This document shows positions 45,198 through 54,446 of a stretch of 64,000 bases of DNA, piece by piece. The DNA comes from a bacterium. Its GTDB lineage: Bacteria > SZUA-79 > Acidulodesulfobacterales > Acidulodesulfobacteraceae. Within the stretch, counting starts at the first letter, position 1; each line of letters starts with the position of its first letter. Where the stretch lies: positions 1-64,000 of the forward strand of contig JAJYPL010000001.1 in the NCBI GenBank assembly GCA_021795355.1. Direction: 5' to 3'. The notes beneath the pieces were generated by a model that had not been told where the DNA came from, made no database searches, and was given only the letters and a program-made list of their open reading frames with translations. The position numbers were made by a program, and so were the translations under genes.

Positions 45198-46745
45198 ATG
45201 TTTAGAGTTATAGACACGGGCTTAAAAGATTTCTCTTATAATATATGTATGGATAAAGCCCTGATAAAATTAAGAAAAGAAGGGCTGATAGAGGACACTT
45301 TCCGTTTTTTAAGATTCGAACCCTGCGTTTTAACCGGCTACCATCAGTCCATATCCAGCGAAATAAGATTAGATTACTGCAAAGAAAAAAATATAGCCGT
45401 CGGCAGAAGAATTACCGGAGGCGGAGCTATATATTTCGACGAAGCCCAGCTTGGCTGGGAGCTTGTATTTTCGGCTAAAAGCATTAAAATTAAAAATTTG
45501 GACGATTTGACCGAAAATATATGCTCTGCTTTTGCAAAAGGAATAAAAAAGCTTGGGATAAATGCCGAATTCAGGCCCAGAAACGATATAGAAGTCGAAG
45601 GGCGCAAAATATCCGGAACAGGAGGAACTTACGAATCTTCGGTTTATTTTTTTCAGGGAACGCTGCTTTTGGATTTCAATCCGGAAAATATGGTAAAATC
45701 CTTAAAAATACCTATAGAAAAGCTGACCGTTAAGAATTTTGACTCTATTTTATCGAGGGTTACTTCGGTGAAAAGTATTTTAGGGTATATACCGGATTTA
45801 GATTCTATAAAATCTGCAGTTTTAGACGGTTTCAGGGAACATTTAAATTTAGATTTTTACGAATCGGAAATCTCGAAGGAAGAGGAAAATTTTTTAAATA
45901 AAAACCGTTCTTTTTATTCTTCGGAAGATTGGATTTATTCAAAAGATTTCGACCCGGCGGAAACAAAAATAATTTCCGAAATATATAAATGCGCAGGAGG
46001 AGTTTTTAAAACCTTCGCAAAGGTTGATGAAAAAAGAAATTTATTAAAATATATTTATTTTACCGGAGATTTTTTCGTTTCCCCAGTAAGGACGGTCAAC
46101 GACTTAGAAAGCAGCCTTAAAGACGTTCCGCTGGATGAAGCGGTATTTAAAATAGACGGTTATTTTGAAAAATTTAAGCCCGAATTTCGCAGCGTAAAGA
46201 AAGAAGATTTTTTTAATATAATTATTCAAATAATAAATAAAGTCAAGTTTCTTAAAAACGCAGACGTAAAAGAAGAAGATTTATCGAGATTTACATTCGT
46301 AAACGGAATGGATGCCGAAGATATTTCTTCGGCGGAATATATTTTGCTTCCTTACTGCGCTAAAAAACCGGACTGCGAATTTAGAAACAAAGATAAATGT
46401 ATCGCCTGCGGCGAATGCGAAACCGGTATAGCTTATAAATTTGCGGAAAAATACGGAATTATTCCAAAAACCGTCATAAGTTACGAAAATTTGGCAGAAA
46501 CTTTAAAAGAACTGAAAATAAAAGGGATTAAATCTTATATAGGCTTCTGCTGTAAAGAATTTTATATAAAAAGAAACGAAGCGTTTAAAAACAGCGGCAT
46601 AAAAGCTCTGTTAATCGATATTTCTTCTCCGTTATGCTACAAATATAAAAAAGAAACCGATGCCTACGAAGGCAGGTTTGACGGGGAAACTACTCTCGGC
46701 GCACGCGTTTTATTTAAAATTTTTAAAAATAATTCCTTATCATAA
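45198..46745 (+). CDS. sLpl(AB)-type lipoate-protein ligase fused to DUF116
   Basis: A 515-residue, three-part protein from the ATG giving MFRVIDTG. I reject an earlier TTG start because its residues come from a dispersed repeat. Residues ~10-250: LplA catalytic domain with RRITGGGA (70-77) and the reactive Lys137 in EGRKISG. Residues ~270-375: LplB-like accessory domain with KYIYFTGDFF. Residues ~383-515: Cys-rich DUF116-type domain, Cys387, 393, 401, 404, 407, then FCC 451-452 and Cys480. The first two parts would activate octanoate or lipoate and load it onto LbpA. The Cys set may bind iron-sulfur and could pass electrons or sulfur to the radical SAM partners. The DUF116 fusion is the odd feature. 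Confidence 0.8.
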   Translation: MFRVIDTGLKDFSYNICMDKALIKLRKEGLIEDTFRFLRFEPCVLTGYHQSISSEIRLDYCKEKNIAVGRRITGGGAIYFDEAQLGWELVFSAKSIKIKNLDDLTENICSAFAKGIKKLGINAEFRPRNDIEVEGRKISGTGGTYESSVYFFQGTLLLDFNPENMVKSLKIPIEKLTVKNFDSILSRVTSVKSILGYIPDLDSIKSAVLDGFREHLNLDFYESEISKEEENFLNKNRSFYSSEDWIYSKDFDPAETKIISEIYKCAGGVFKTFAKVDEKRNLLKYIYFTGDFFVSPVRTVNDLESSLKDVPLDEAVFKIDGYFEKFKPEFRSVKKEDFFNIIIQIINKVKFLKNADVKEEDLSRFTFVNGMDAEDISSAEYILLPYCAKKPDCEFRNKDKCIACGECETGIAYKFAEKYGIIPKTVISYENLAETLKELKIKGIKSYIGFCCKEFYIKRNEAFKNSGIKALLIDISSPLCYKYKKETDAYEGRFDGETTLGARVLFKIFKNNSLS

Positions 46746-46770
46746 AAATGAAAATGGAGGATGTAAAAAT

Positions 46771-47916
46771 ATGAACGAACTAACGGGATATGCGAATGCC
46801 GAGACTGCAAAAAAATTTGATTTCGTCTGCGGATGCAATGAAAATAATGAAATATTCAAAGAAATAGAGAGCAAAAAAAATGCAGATATTTCCGGAAGTT
46901 CTCCCGAATATTTAAAGGTGAGCCTGGCAGCTGCGATGACTATGGATTTCGTGCCGGGTATTTTTTACCGCAGCGCCTGTCTCCATTGTATAAACGTTCT
47001 TTTGACTTACGAAGAAGGGTGCAGGGCAAATTGCGCTTATTGCGGGCTTCAAAAATCCCGGGAAGGCGGTTATAACGATAAGAGTTTTATAAGGGTCGAT
47101 TGGCCGGCATATAGAACCGACGATATAATAGCATCTACTTTAAAAAAGAAAAAAATAGTGGACAGGATTTGTATTTCCATGATAACGCATGAAAAGGCTA
47201 AAGACGACACTTTTAATATTTTAAAAAGATTTTCCGGCGAACTGCACTGTCCGGTTTCCATACTTATGACTCCGACTATATTAAAACACGAAGATATAGA
47301 CAGATTCAAAGAATACGGAGCCGATATGGTTACCGTGGCGCTCGATGCCGCAACGCCTGAGCTGTTCGACGAATACAGAGGCAGAGGAGTGGGAGGTCCG
47401 CACAGATGGGAAAAATATAACGATACTCTGGAATATTCCGTTTCGGTTTTCGGCAAAAATAAAGTAGGATGCCATTTAGTCGTCGGACTTGGAGAAACGG
47501 AAAAAGAAATGGCAGAAAGAATGCAGTCGGTAAGAGATAAAGGAGCAAGATCTCATCTTTTTTCTTTTTATCAGGAAAAAGGATCTAAATTGGAAAACCA
47601 TCCTCAATGTCCTGCCGGCCAGTACAGAAGAATTCAGGTCGCAAGGCATATAATAGACTACGATATGGGAAGAGCGGAAGATATGAAATTTGACGAAAGC
47701 GGGAAAATAATAGATTTTGGAATACCTTTTAAAAACGTTGCCGAAATAGTAGAAAGAGGCGCCGCTTTCCAGACTACGGGCTGCCCCGGCAGAACCGAAA
47801 TTTCCGCCTGCAACAGGCCGTTCGGCGACTCGTCTCCAAAAAATATCAGGAGTTTTCCTTTTGAGCTTAACGCCGCCGACGTAAACAGAATGAGAAAGGA
47901 ACTGCTGGAATATTAA
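46771..47916 (+). CDS. lipS2: Radical SAM protein, LipS2-like lipoyl synthase component
   Basis: A 381-residue radical SAM enzyme from an ATG with GGAGG 10 bases upstream. The open frame extends 37 codons further back into the ligase gene but without homology. The SAM-cluster motif is Cys84, Cys88, Cys91 (GCRANCAYC). Additional Cys20/22, Cys70/73 (ACLHC), Cys338 and Cys347 (GCPGRTEISAC) could bind an auxiliary cluster needed for sulfur insertion. The protein is biotin-synthase-like in overall pattern. It likely acts with the other radical SAM protein to insert sulfur at C6 and C8 of octanoyl-LbpA. The 25-base gap after the ligase gene supports one operon. Confidence 0.72.
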   Translation: MNELTGYANAETAKKFDFVCGCNENNEIFKEIESKKNADISGSSPEYLKVSLAAAMTMDFVPGIFYRSACLHCINVLLTYEEGCRANCAYCGLQKSREGGYNDKSFIRVDWPAYRTDDIIASTLKKKKIVDRICISMITHEKAKDDTFNILKRFSGELHCPVSILMTPTILKHEDIDRFKEYGADMVTVALDAATPELFDEYRGRGVGGPHRWEKYNDTLEYSVSVFGKNKVGCHLVVGLGETEKEMAERMQSVRDKGARSHLFSFYQEKGSKLENHPQCPAGQYRRIQVARHIIDYDMGRAEDMKFDESGKIIDFGIPFKNVAEIVERGAAFQTTGCPGRTEISACNRPFGDSSPKNIRSFPFELNAADVNRMRKELLEY

Positions 47917-47950
47917 ATAATGCAAACCGCCCCGACGGCCTTTGGCGTCA

Positions 47951-47970
47951 CCCCTCCTTTTAAGGAGGGG
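47951..47970. other. CCCCTCCTT hairpin between lipS2 and osmC
   Basis: CCCCTCCTT and AAGGAGGGG form a 9-bp perfect stem around two bases. It has no T-run on the plus strand, so terminator function is doubtful. Similar pieces are often intergenic repeats. The region before it is unusually G/C-rich. Confidence 0.5.
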
Positions 47971-48005
47971 AATTAAAAACTAGCAAATTAAAAGGAGAAT
48001 AAGAA

Positions 48006-48470
48006 TTGGACGAAGCGGAATTAGTCAATGTCAAAGTTAAGCATTTACATAATTTGCAAAATCAGATTATTACGGAAAAACATACGATGATAACGGACGA
48101 GCCGGAGGCTTCGGGCGGCGACGAACTTGCGATTAATCCGATAGAGCTTGTGCTTGGAGGAGAAGGTTCGTGCACTATTTCCGTGCTCATGATGTTTGCA
48201 AAAAGAATGAAGTACGACCTGCAGGGCGTAGAAATAAATCTCACTCACAAAAGGGTCAGAGTCGAAGAACTAAAGGAATCCGGGATTGAAATAGACGACG
48301 AAAGGGGTTACGTCCATAAAATAGAGAAAAAAATAAAATTTATAGGAAATTTAGACGACGACCAGATAGAAGAGCTTCAAAGGGTTTCGCAGAGATGTCC
48401 AGTGCATAGCATGATAGAAAAACGGACATATTTTGAAATTTCATTCGATAATGCGGAAAACAATTTGTGA
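48006..48470 (+). CDS. OsmC family protein
   Basis: A 154-residue OsmC/Ohr-fold protein started at TTG with AAGGAG 8 bases upstream. The redox cysteine pair is present: Cys56 in GEGSCTISV and Cys131 in QRCPVHSMI. In the family these reduce organic hydroperoxides, and in Ohr the reductant is lipoylated protein. That gives a rational link to the lipoate cluster just upstream: LbpA or another dihydrolipoyl carrier could recycle it. The link is inference. The stop codon lies inside an AATTTGTGACGGGG repeat and is followed by 12 G. Confidence 0.82.
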   Translation: MDEAELVNVKVKHLHNLQNQIITEKHTMITDEPEASGGDELAINPIELVLGGEGSCTISVLMMFAKRMKYDLQGVEINLTHKRVRVEELKESGIEIDDERGYVHKIEKKIKFIGNLDDDQIEELQRVSQRCPVHSMIEKRTYFEISFDNAENNL

Positions 48471-48483
48471 CGGGGGGGGGGGG
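48461..48483. repeat. AATTTGTGACGGGG unit with 12-G homopolymer
   Basis: The repeat unit supplies the osmC stop codon and leads into twelve consecutive G. The same unit appears on the acpS stop (57755-57770) and before lpd (60505-60516). Homopolymer length may be a sequencing artefact or a variable tract. Confidence 0.7.
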
Positions 48484-48587
48484 TTGAAATTTTTTGTAAT
48501 AACGTATAAAATTTATACAGATACATTTTAATATTTAAACTTATGTATAAATATTTAAATCATTAAAAAAGAGAAGGAGGTTTGGTT

Positions 48588-48746
48588 ATGGCAGTTACCG
48601 GCATTACTTCTACGCCTACCAGTACCATAGATACTAATTACCAGCAGATTATCCAGAATGCTCCGCCGATAAAAATAGAACTGCCTAATGCTCCGTCTTC
48701 CGTTACGGTTCAGCAGTCAAACGGCAATATAAATATTCACGTTTGA
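48588..48746 (+). CDS. Small 52-residue protein of unknown function
   Basis: An ATG with a full AAGGAGG ribosome-binding site 7 bases upstream opens 52 codons to a TGA. The product is rich in Thr, Pro, Asn, Gln and Ser, with a start MAVTGITSTPTS and end NGNINIHV, and no membrane helix or cysteine. No family is recognised. It lies between osmC and tilS in the same direction. Codon use resembles its neighbours. The strong start signal is the main argument that it is translated; conservation in related genomes is the deciding test. Confidence 0.55.
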   Translation: MAVTGITSTPTSTIDTNYQQIIQNAPPIKIELPNAPSSVTVQQSNGNINIHV

Positions 48747-48772
48747 CGGATAACTTTTAATAAATTTATAAA

Positions 48773-50323
48773 TTGGATAAAATCAGCTCTTCTTTCCTCG
48801 ATAAATTAATTAAAACGGTAAGAAGTTTTAATCTTCTTACATGGGGAGAAAGAGTCGTGGTTGCGGTAAGCGGCGGGGCAGATTCGTCCGTTCTTCTTTT
48901 TTCGCTATACGAATTAAGGCATTATTTCGGAATATCGGCTGCCTGCGCTTCATTCGACCATAAAATTAGACCGGATTCGGGGCAAGACGTAATATTCGTC
49001 AAAGATTTATGTAAAAATCTTTCCATACCTTTTTATTCCGGAAGCGGCGACGTAAAATTATACGCAAAAGAAAATAAATTAAATCTTGAAGAAGCTGCGA
49101 GGATTTTGCGGTATAATTTTCTATTAAAAACCGCGTGCGATTTTAATGCCGAAAAAATTGCCGTTGCCCACCATTTAGACGATTTTGCCGAAAACGTAAT
49201 TATGAGGCTTATTACCGGAGCGGGAGCGGGAGCTATATCCGGTTTTCAAGCCAAATCCGGACAGCTTATAAGGCCGCTTATAAACCATTCAAAATCCGAG
49301 ATATTGGAATTTGCCGATAAAAATTCGATAAAATTCACCGAAGATTACACCAACAAAGATACAAAAATTTTAAGAAATTTCGTCAGATTAAACATTCTGC
49401 CCTCTTTTAAAGCCGTTAATCCTTCGTTCTTAAATACGGTTAGAAATACGGCTGAAATATTAAAAAAAGACGACGATTTTATCGAAAAAATCTCGCTTAA
49501 AATTTTTAAAGACATAGCAGAACATATGAATAACGGGAAAATTTATTTTAAAAAAAAAGATTTATCGGAATTAGATGAACCGGTGCTTTATCGGATATTA
49601 AAGTTTTCCGTTTTAGAAATATATAAAAGTATTCCGGAAAATAAAAATAGCTTTTTTATAAAAAAACCAATAACTTATTATAATAATTTTAAAGCATTTA
49701 TTGAACTTATAAAATCCAAAAAACCTAACGCTTTTTTTAACATCGGCAGATATATAGAGATCGGAAACGAGTACGACAAGATTTTTATCGGATATGCCGC
49801 ATCGGCAGACTCGTTAAGTTTTAAATCAGTCGAATTTAATCCCGTCGAATCTGTTAAAAACAGGGAATTCGGCGCCGCTTCGCGCTATAATAAATATGAA
49901 TATATAATCGAAAAAAAGCCGTCCTCTTCAAAAACCGTTTTAAAAATTAAAGAGATAAACAAGACGTTTTATATTGAAAACGTCAATGCGTCCCGCGGCG
50001 CCGAAATAATAAATAAGCTGATAAATAAAGATAAAGAACTGAATTTTGAACCGGACTCGGTTTATTTCGATTACGATAAAATAAGTTTTCCCGTTGCGAT
50101 AAGAAACTTCAAAGAAGGCGACAGATTCGTTCCGCTCGGCATGAAAGGCGCTAAAAAATTGAAGGAATATTTTATAGACAAAAAAGTTCCCGTTAAAATA
50201 AGAAAAATAATTCCGATAGTTTTATTCGGCGGTGAAATAGCATGGGTTTCTTTAAACGAGATAAGCGATCATATTAAAATAACGGAATTTACAAAAAACG
50301 TAGGGGTTATGCACATAGAATAG
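48773..50323 (+). CDS. tilS: tRNA(Ile)-lysidine synthase
   Basis: A 516-residue N-type ATP pyrophosphatase. The PP-loop SGGADSS (residues 34-40) binds ATP. HHLDDFAENVIMRLITGAGAGAISGF (landmarks HHLDDFAEN and GAGAGAISGF) is the family's substrate-binding region. A TilS C-terminal domain with DRFVPLGMKGAKKL is present. It attaches lysine to C34 of tRNA-Ile(CAT) so that AUA is read as Ile, essential in A/T-rich genomes using many ATA codons. The start is TTG with only a weak ribosome site. It begins the tilS-ftsH-folP-cdaA-cdaR-glmM run seen in many bacteria. Confidence 0.93.
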   Translation: MDKISSSFLDKLIKTVRSFNLLTWGERVVVAVSGGADSSVLLFSLYELRHYFGISAACASFDHKIRPDSGQDVIFVKDLCKNLSIPFYSGSGDVKLYAKENKLNLEEAARILRYNFLLKTACDFNAEKIAVAHHLDDFAENVIMRLITGAGAGAISGFQAKSGQLIRPLINHSKSEILEFADKNSIKFTEDYTNKDTKILRNFVRLNILPSFKAVNPSFLNTVRNTAEILKKDDDFIEKISLKIFKDIAEHMNNGKIYFKKKDLSELDEPVLYRILKFSVLEIYKSIPENKNSFFIKKPITYYNNFKAFIELIKSKKPNAFFNIGRYIEIGNEYDKIFIGYAASADSLSFKSVEFNPVESVKNREFGAASRYNKYEYIIEKKPSSSKTVLKIKEINKTFYIENVNASRGAEIINKLINKDKELNFEPDSVYFDYDKISFPVAIRNFKEGDRFVPLGMKGAKKLKEYFIDKKVPVKIRKIIPIVLFGGEIAWVSLNEISDHIKITEFTKNVGVMHIE

Positions 50324-50441
50324 TGTTTCTTGGAAATAGTTATTGAAAAAAATATATAAATATGACATATTTAATATATGGCGGTATTAATAAAATCAAA
50401 ATTAAAATTTAAGCCAAAAACCGTAAGGGGGTTAATATAAT

Positions 50442-52331
50442 TTGAATTCGAGAATAAAAAATCTTTTGTTGTGGATATTTATAATTTTTTTGATGATTTT
50501 TATCTTTACGATGTTTAATCATCATCCCCCGAAAATTCAAAAAATAATTTTTTCGGCTTTAATAAAAAATATAAAGTCCGGAAACGTTAAGAGCGTTACG
50601 TTAGAATCTCACGATATATTAGGCGTTTTTAAGAACGGAAAAAAATTTAAGGCTTATGCGCCTGCTTATCCGGGTCTTGTGCCTCTATTAGAAAAACATA
50701 ACGTCGCCATAGATGCAAAACCTAAGCCGGGTTCGCCCTGGTATTTGAGTTTTCTTATCGACTGGCTGCCGATGATAATAATCCTGTTTGCATTCTGGTA
50801 TTTTTTCTGGAGGCAGATGCAGGGAGGTGCCGGAAAGGCCATGTCTTTCGGAAAATCTAAAGCAAAACTGCTGAACGACGGAACAAACAAGGTTACATTC
50901 CAAGACGTAGCCGGAATAGAAGAATCTAAACAGGAACTTGAAGAAATAGTCGATTTTTTAAAAGACCCGAAAAAGTTTACTAAACTCGGCGGCAGAATAC
51001 CGCACGGCGTTCTTTTGGTAGGCCCTCCGGGAACGGGTAAAACTCTTCTTGCAAAAGCCATAGCGGGAGAGGCCGGCGTTCCGTTCTTCAGCATAAGCGG
51101 CTCGGATTTTGTCGAAATGTTTGTGGGTGTAGGAGCGTCGAGGGTGAGGGACCTTTTTGCCCAGGGTAAGAAAAGCGCTCCATGCATAATTTTTATAGAT
51201 GAAATAGATGCCGTCGGAAGACACAGAGGCGCAGGTTTAGGAGGCGGACACGACGAAAGGGAGCAGACCCTTAATCAGCTTCTCGTCGAAATGGACGGTT
51301 TCGAGCCTAACGAAGGCGTTATCTTAATCGCCGCAACCAACAGGCCCGACGTTTTAGATCCCGCTCTTTTAAGGCCGGGAAGGTTCGACAGGCAGGTAGT
51401 AGTTCCAAAGCCCGATATAAAAGGCAGGGAAGAAATATTAAAAGTACATATTAAAGACGTGCCTTTAAGCCAGGACGTAAATTTAAAAGTAATAGCAAGG
51501 GGAACACCGGGATTTTCGGGCGCAGACCTTGCCAATATGATTAACGAAGCGGCCCTTTTAGCCGCAAGAAAAAACGAAACTTCGGTCAGTATGGCAGACC
51601 TTGAAGAAGCTAAAGACAAGGTTATGATGGGAACCGAAAGAAGGAGCATGGTAATCACCGAAAAAGAAAAGAAAATTACCGCTTACCATGAAGCGGGGCA
51701 TACCCTTGTGGCAAAACTGCTGCCGGATACCGATCCTATCCACAAGGTTACGATAATTCCGAGAGGCATGGCTATGGGTCTTACGCAGCAGCTGCCCATA
51801 GACGAAAAACATAATTACGACAAAGAATATCTTCTTAACGAAATAGCTATTTTACTCGGCGGAAGAACGGCCGAAGAGATAATATTCAACCAGATGAGCA
51901 CCGGAGCTTCAAACGATATAGAAAGAGCTACGGATATTGCGAGAAAGATGATTTGCGAATGGGGTATGAGCGAAAAACTCGGACCTATGACTTTCGGCAA
52001 AAAGGAAGAGCAGATATTTTTGGGCAGAGAATTTGCCCAGCATAAGGATTATTCCGAATCTACGGCAGTCGCTATAGACCAGGAAGTTAAAGAGATTATT
52101 ACTTCAAACCATGAAAGAGCAAAGGAATTATTAACCGAAAACTTAGATATCCTTAAAGACCTGTCGTTAAAGTTAATAGAAAAGGAATCTTTAAACGGGA
52201 AAGAGATAGACGAGATTATTATCGCCCATAAACCTGATTACAAAACCAACGAGTCCGAGGACGAAAAAGCCGATCAGGCGGACGGCGGTCAGGGCAAAGA
52301 AGACAATGAAGGGGTAGATATAGAAGATTAA
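50442..52331 (+). CDS. ftsH: ATP-dependent zinc metalloprotease FtsH
   Basis: A 629-residue membrane-anchored AAA+ protease that degrades misfolded membrane proteins and regulators. Helices at ~7-24 and ~105-123 flank a periplasmic domain. Walker A GPPGTGKT is at 194-201, Walker B IIFIDEID and the second region of homology [20 protein letters not shown] follow. The zinc site HEAGH lies near 418 with its third ligand further on. Start is TTG with GGGGG-type site 11 bases upstream. The C-terminal tail is acidic and low in complexity. The length is typical. Confidence 0.96.
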   Translation: MNSRIKNLLLWIFIIFLMIFIFTMFNHHPPKIQKIIFSALIKNIKSGNVKSVTLESHDILGVFKNGKKFKAYAPAYPGLVPLLEKHNVAIDAKPKPGSPWYLSFLIDWLPMIIILFAFWYFFWRQMQGGAGKAMSFGKSKAKLLNDGTNKVTFQDVAGIEESKQELEEIVDFLKDPKKFTKLGGRIPHGVLLVGPPGTGKTLLAKAIAGEAGVPFFSISGSDFVEMFVGVGASRVRDLFAQGKKSAPCIIFIDEIDAVGRHRGAGLGGGHDEREQTLNQLLVEMDGFEPNEGVILIAATNRPDVLDPALLRPGRFDRQVVVPKPDIKGREEILKVHIKDVPLSQDVNLKVIARGTPGFSGADLANMINEAALLAARKNETSVSMADLEEAKDKVMMGTERRSMVITEKEKKITAYHEAGHTLVAKLLPDTDPIHKVTIIPRGMAMGLTQQLPIDEKHNYDKEYLLNEIAILLGGRTAEEIIFNQMSTGASNDIERATDIARKMICEWGMSEKLGPMTFGKKEEQIFLGREFAQHKDYSESTAVAIDQEVKEIITSNHERAKELLTENLDILKDLSLKLIEKESLNGKEIDEIIIAHKPDYKTNESEDEKADQADGGQGKEDNEGVDIED

Positions 52332-52345
52332 ATAAGGTTAATTTT

Positions 52346-53569
52346 ATGAAAGCTTATCTTGTCGATATTTTAGACAGCCATATTGCCGGCAGCGAATTAT
52401 CGCGCATCGGCGTGTCCGCTACCGGCAGAATGATTATGGGGGAAAAATTAAAATATATAATCATAAAACTGAAAAACATAAATGCAACCGCTCTCAATAT
52501 CCTTAAGCAGGAAGCCCTCGGCATAGGCGCCGAAGTCGCAAACCACAAAGACGTTATAACCGGCAAAATTCCGGTTTCAGATTCCATTTTATTCGGAACG
52601 CCCGTTCAGCTAAGAATTATAGTAAAAAAAATTAAATTACAGCAGTTCGGTTTAAACGAACTCTCCAACGAACTTGAAAATATACTGTCGGAATGCGACA
52701 GGTCTTTCAAAAAAAACAATCCGAGGAAAATTAAAACAAAAACGCCGGATAAAGATATAGTTTTTAACGGCAAGACCTATATAATGGGTATTTTAAACGT
52801 TACCCCGGATTCCTTTTCGGACGGAGGAAAATTTTACGACTACAAGGATGCGGTAAAAAGAGGCATAGAAATAGAAAAGGAAGGCGGCGATATTATAGAC
52901 GTAGGCGGGGAATCGACTAAGCCTTATTCCGAAGAAGTAGATATATGCACTGAAATAGACAGGGTCTGTCCGGTAATAGAGAAACTATCGAAAACCGTTT
53001 CGATACCTATTTCCGTCGATACCAGAAAGCCGGAAGTCGCAAAGGAAGCATTAAAGGCCGGTGCTTCTATAATAAACGACGTTTCCGGATTGTCTTACGA
53101 TGCGGAAAATATGGCTAAAGTATTATTGGATTTCGACGCCCCTTACATAATGATGCATTCCAGAGAAAAAAAACCGGAAGATATGCAGAAAGATATTGAG
53201 CCTTACGACGATATTTTTTTTGAAATACTGATTTATTTTAAAAAAAAATTGGAATATTTGGAGCTTAAAGGCTATAATACGGACAACGTTATAATAGATC
53301 CCGGATTCGGTTTTGCAAAAACCTTAGACGATAATTATAATCTTTTATCGGGCATTATTTCTTTTAAATCTCTGGGCAAACCGTTATTGGCCGGCGTTTC
53401 AAGAAAATCTTTCGTAAAAAATATAGCTAAAAACGATAAAAATTCTATTTTAAGCGGCAGCGTGGCGCTCGCTTCTTATCTAAAAATTAAAGGCGCCGAC
53501 ATCGTAAGGGTGCACGACGTTAAGCAGACCTTTTCGGCTTTATCTTTGCTGGAAAAGATAAATTTATAA
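52346..53569 (+). CDS. folP: Dihydropteroate synthase with N-terminal extension
   Basis: A 407-residue enzyme that joins p-aminobenzoate to dihydropterin pyrophosphate in folate synthesis. The TIM-barrel domain starts near residue 135: MGILNVTPDSFSDGG, DVGGESTKP, SVDTRKPEVA, INDVSG and DPGFGFAKT are pterin and pABA motifs, ending with SRKSF and RVHDV. About 130 extra residues at the N-terminus contain SRIGVSATGR and a mixed alpha/beta pattern; such extensions occur in several lineages, but their role is unknown. It lies 14 bases after ftsH. Confidence 0.94.
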   Translation: MKAYLVDILDSHIAGSELSRIGVSATGRMIMGEKLKYIIIKLKNINATALNILKQEALGIGAEVANHKDVITGKIPVSDSILFGTPVQLRIIVKKIKLQQFGLNELSNELENILSECDRSFKKNNPRKIKTKTPDKDIVFNGKTYIMGILNVTPDSFSDGGKFYDYKDAVKRGIEIEKEGGDIIDVGGESTKPYSEEVDICTEIDRVCPVIEKLSKTVSIPISVDTRKPEVAKEALKAGASIINDVSGLSYDAENMAKVLLDFDAPYIMMHSREKKPEDMQKDIEPYDDIFFEILIYFKKKLEYLELKGYNTDNVIIDPGFGFAKTLDDNYNLLSGIISFKSLGKPLLAGVSRKSFVKNIAKNDKNSILSGSVALASYLKIKGADIVRVHDVKQTFSALSLLEKINL

Positions 53570-53612
53570 ATATAAATAAAAATAAAAATAAACAATATAG
53601 ATAATAGAAAAT

Positions 53613-54434
53613 ATGTTTTCACTCCTTAATAACTTCGGATGGCGCGATATATTAGACATAATTATAGTCGCTTTTATAATATACAGGGTTATTACCCTTA
53701 TTAAGGGCACCGGGGCATTTCAGGTATTAGTAGGGCTTATTATAGTTTTTGCAATTTTTTTGTTTGCGGTAATATTTAAACTTTATGCCACCGAGTATAT
53801 ATTCGGCAATTTTTTAAGTTCTATTATAATAGTCATAATAGTTCTTTTTAGAAACGAGATAAGGCGGGCGCTTATCGAAGTAGGGAAAAATCCTTTTGCG
53901 GTCGCCCAGAATAAATTAGAAAGGGTAAACCTCGTAGAAGAAACTTCCAAAGCCGTTTTCGAACTTGCTTCAAAAAAAATAGGGGCGATTATAGTTTTTG
54001 AAAGAAACGTATTTCTGGGAGATTATTTAAAAATAGGGGTTAAATTAGATTCTATAGTGTCCAAAGAGCTTCTTATGAGCATATTTACTCCGCCTTCCCC
54101 TCTCCACGACGGCGCCGTTATCATTCAAAAAGGCAGGATCGCGGCCGCTTCCTGTTATCTGCCGCTTTCTACCGAAGACAATATAAGCAAAAAGCTTGGA
54201 ACGAGACACAGGGCGGCTATAGGACTGTCGGAACTGACAGATGCGTTTTCCGTAGTAGTTTCCGAAGAAACGGGAAAGGTTTCTATTATCCGATCCAAAA
54301 AAATATCGGGAGTCGATACCATAGAAGATTTAAGAAACGGGCTTTTAAAGCATTTAAAATATTATGAAGACCACGGCCATGTTTTTATAAAATCCATTTC
54401 CGACCTGCTGTTAGGAAAATCGGCGGATAAGTAA
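53613..54434 (+). CDS. dacA: Diadenylate cyclase CdaA
   Basis: A 273-residue c-di-AMP synthase. Three membrane helices occupy residues ~12-80. The DAC domain has the metal-binding DGA at 166-168 (LHDGAVI) and the RHR motif at 198-200 (GTRHRAAIG). It makes c-di-AMP from two ATP. Adjacent cdaR and glmM make up the conserved cdaA-cdaR-glmM module in which GlmM restrains CdaA, tying c-di-AMP to cell-wall precursor supply. Its presence in a Gram-negative genome is known for some deltaproteobacteria but not general. Confidence 0.94.
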   Translation: MFSLLNNFGWRDILDIIIVAFIIYRVITLIKGTGAFQVLVGLIIVFAIFLFAVIFKLYATEYIFGNFLSSIIIVIIVLFRNEIRRALIEVGKNPFAVAQNKLERVNLVEETSKAVFELASKKIGAIIVFERNVFLGDYLKIGVKLDSIVSKELLMSIFTPPSPLHDGAVIIQKGRIAAASCYLPLSTEDNISKKLGTRHRAAIGLSELTDAFSVVVSEETGKVSIIRSKKISGVDTIEDLRNGLLKHLKYYEDHGHVFIKSISDLLLGKSADK

Positions 54435-54446
54435 ACTTAAATAAGA

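Noticed and set aside
43000-48760. sHdr subunit genes within the lipoate region
   Set aside because: No HdrA, HdrB or HdrC-like sequence with the expected Cys-rich motifs exists here; the link stays an inference.
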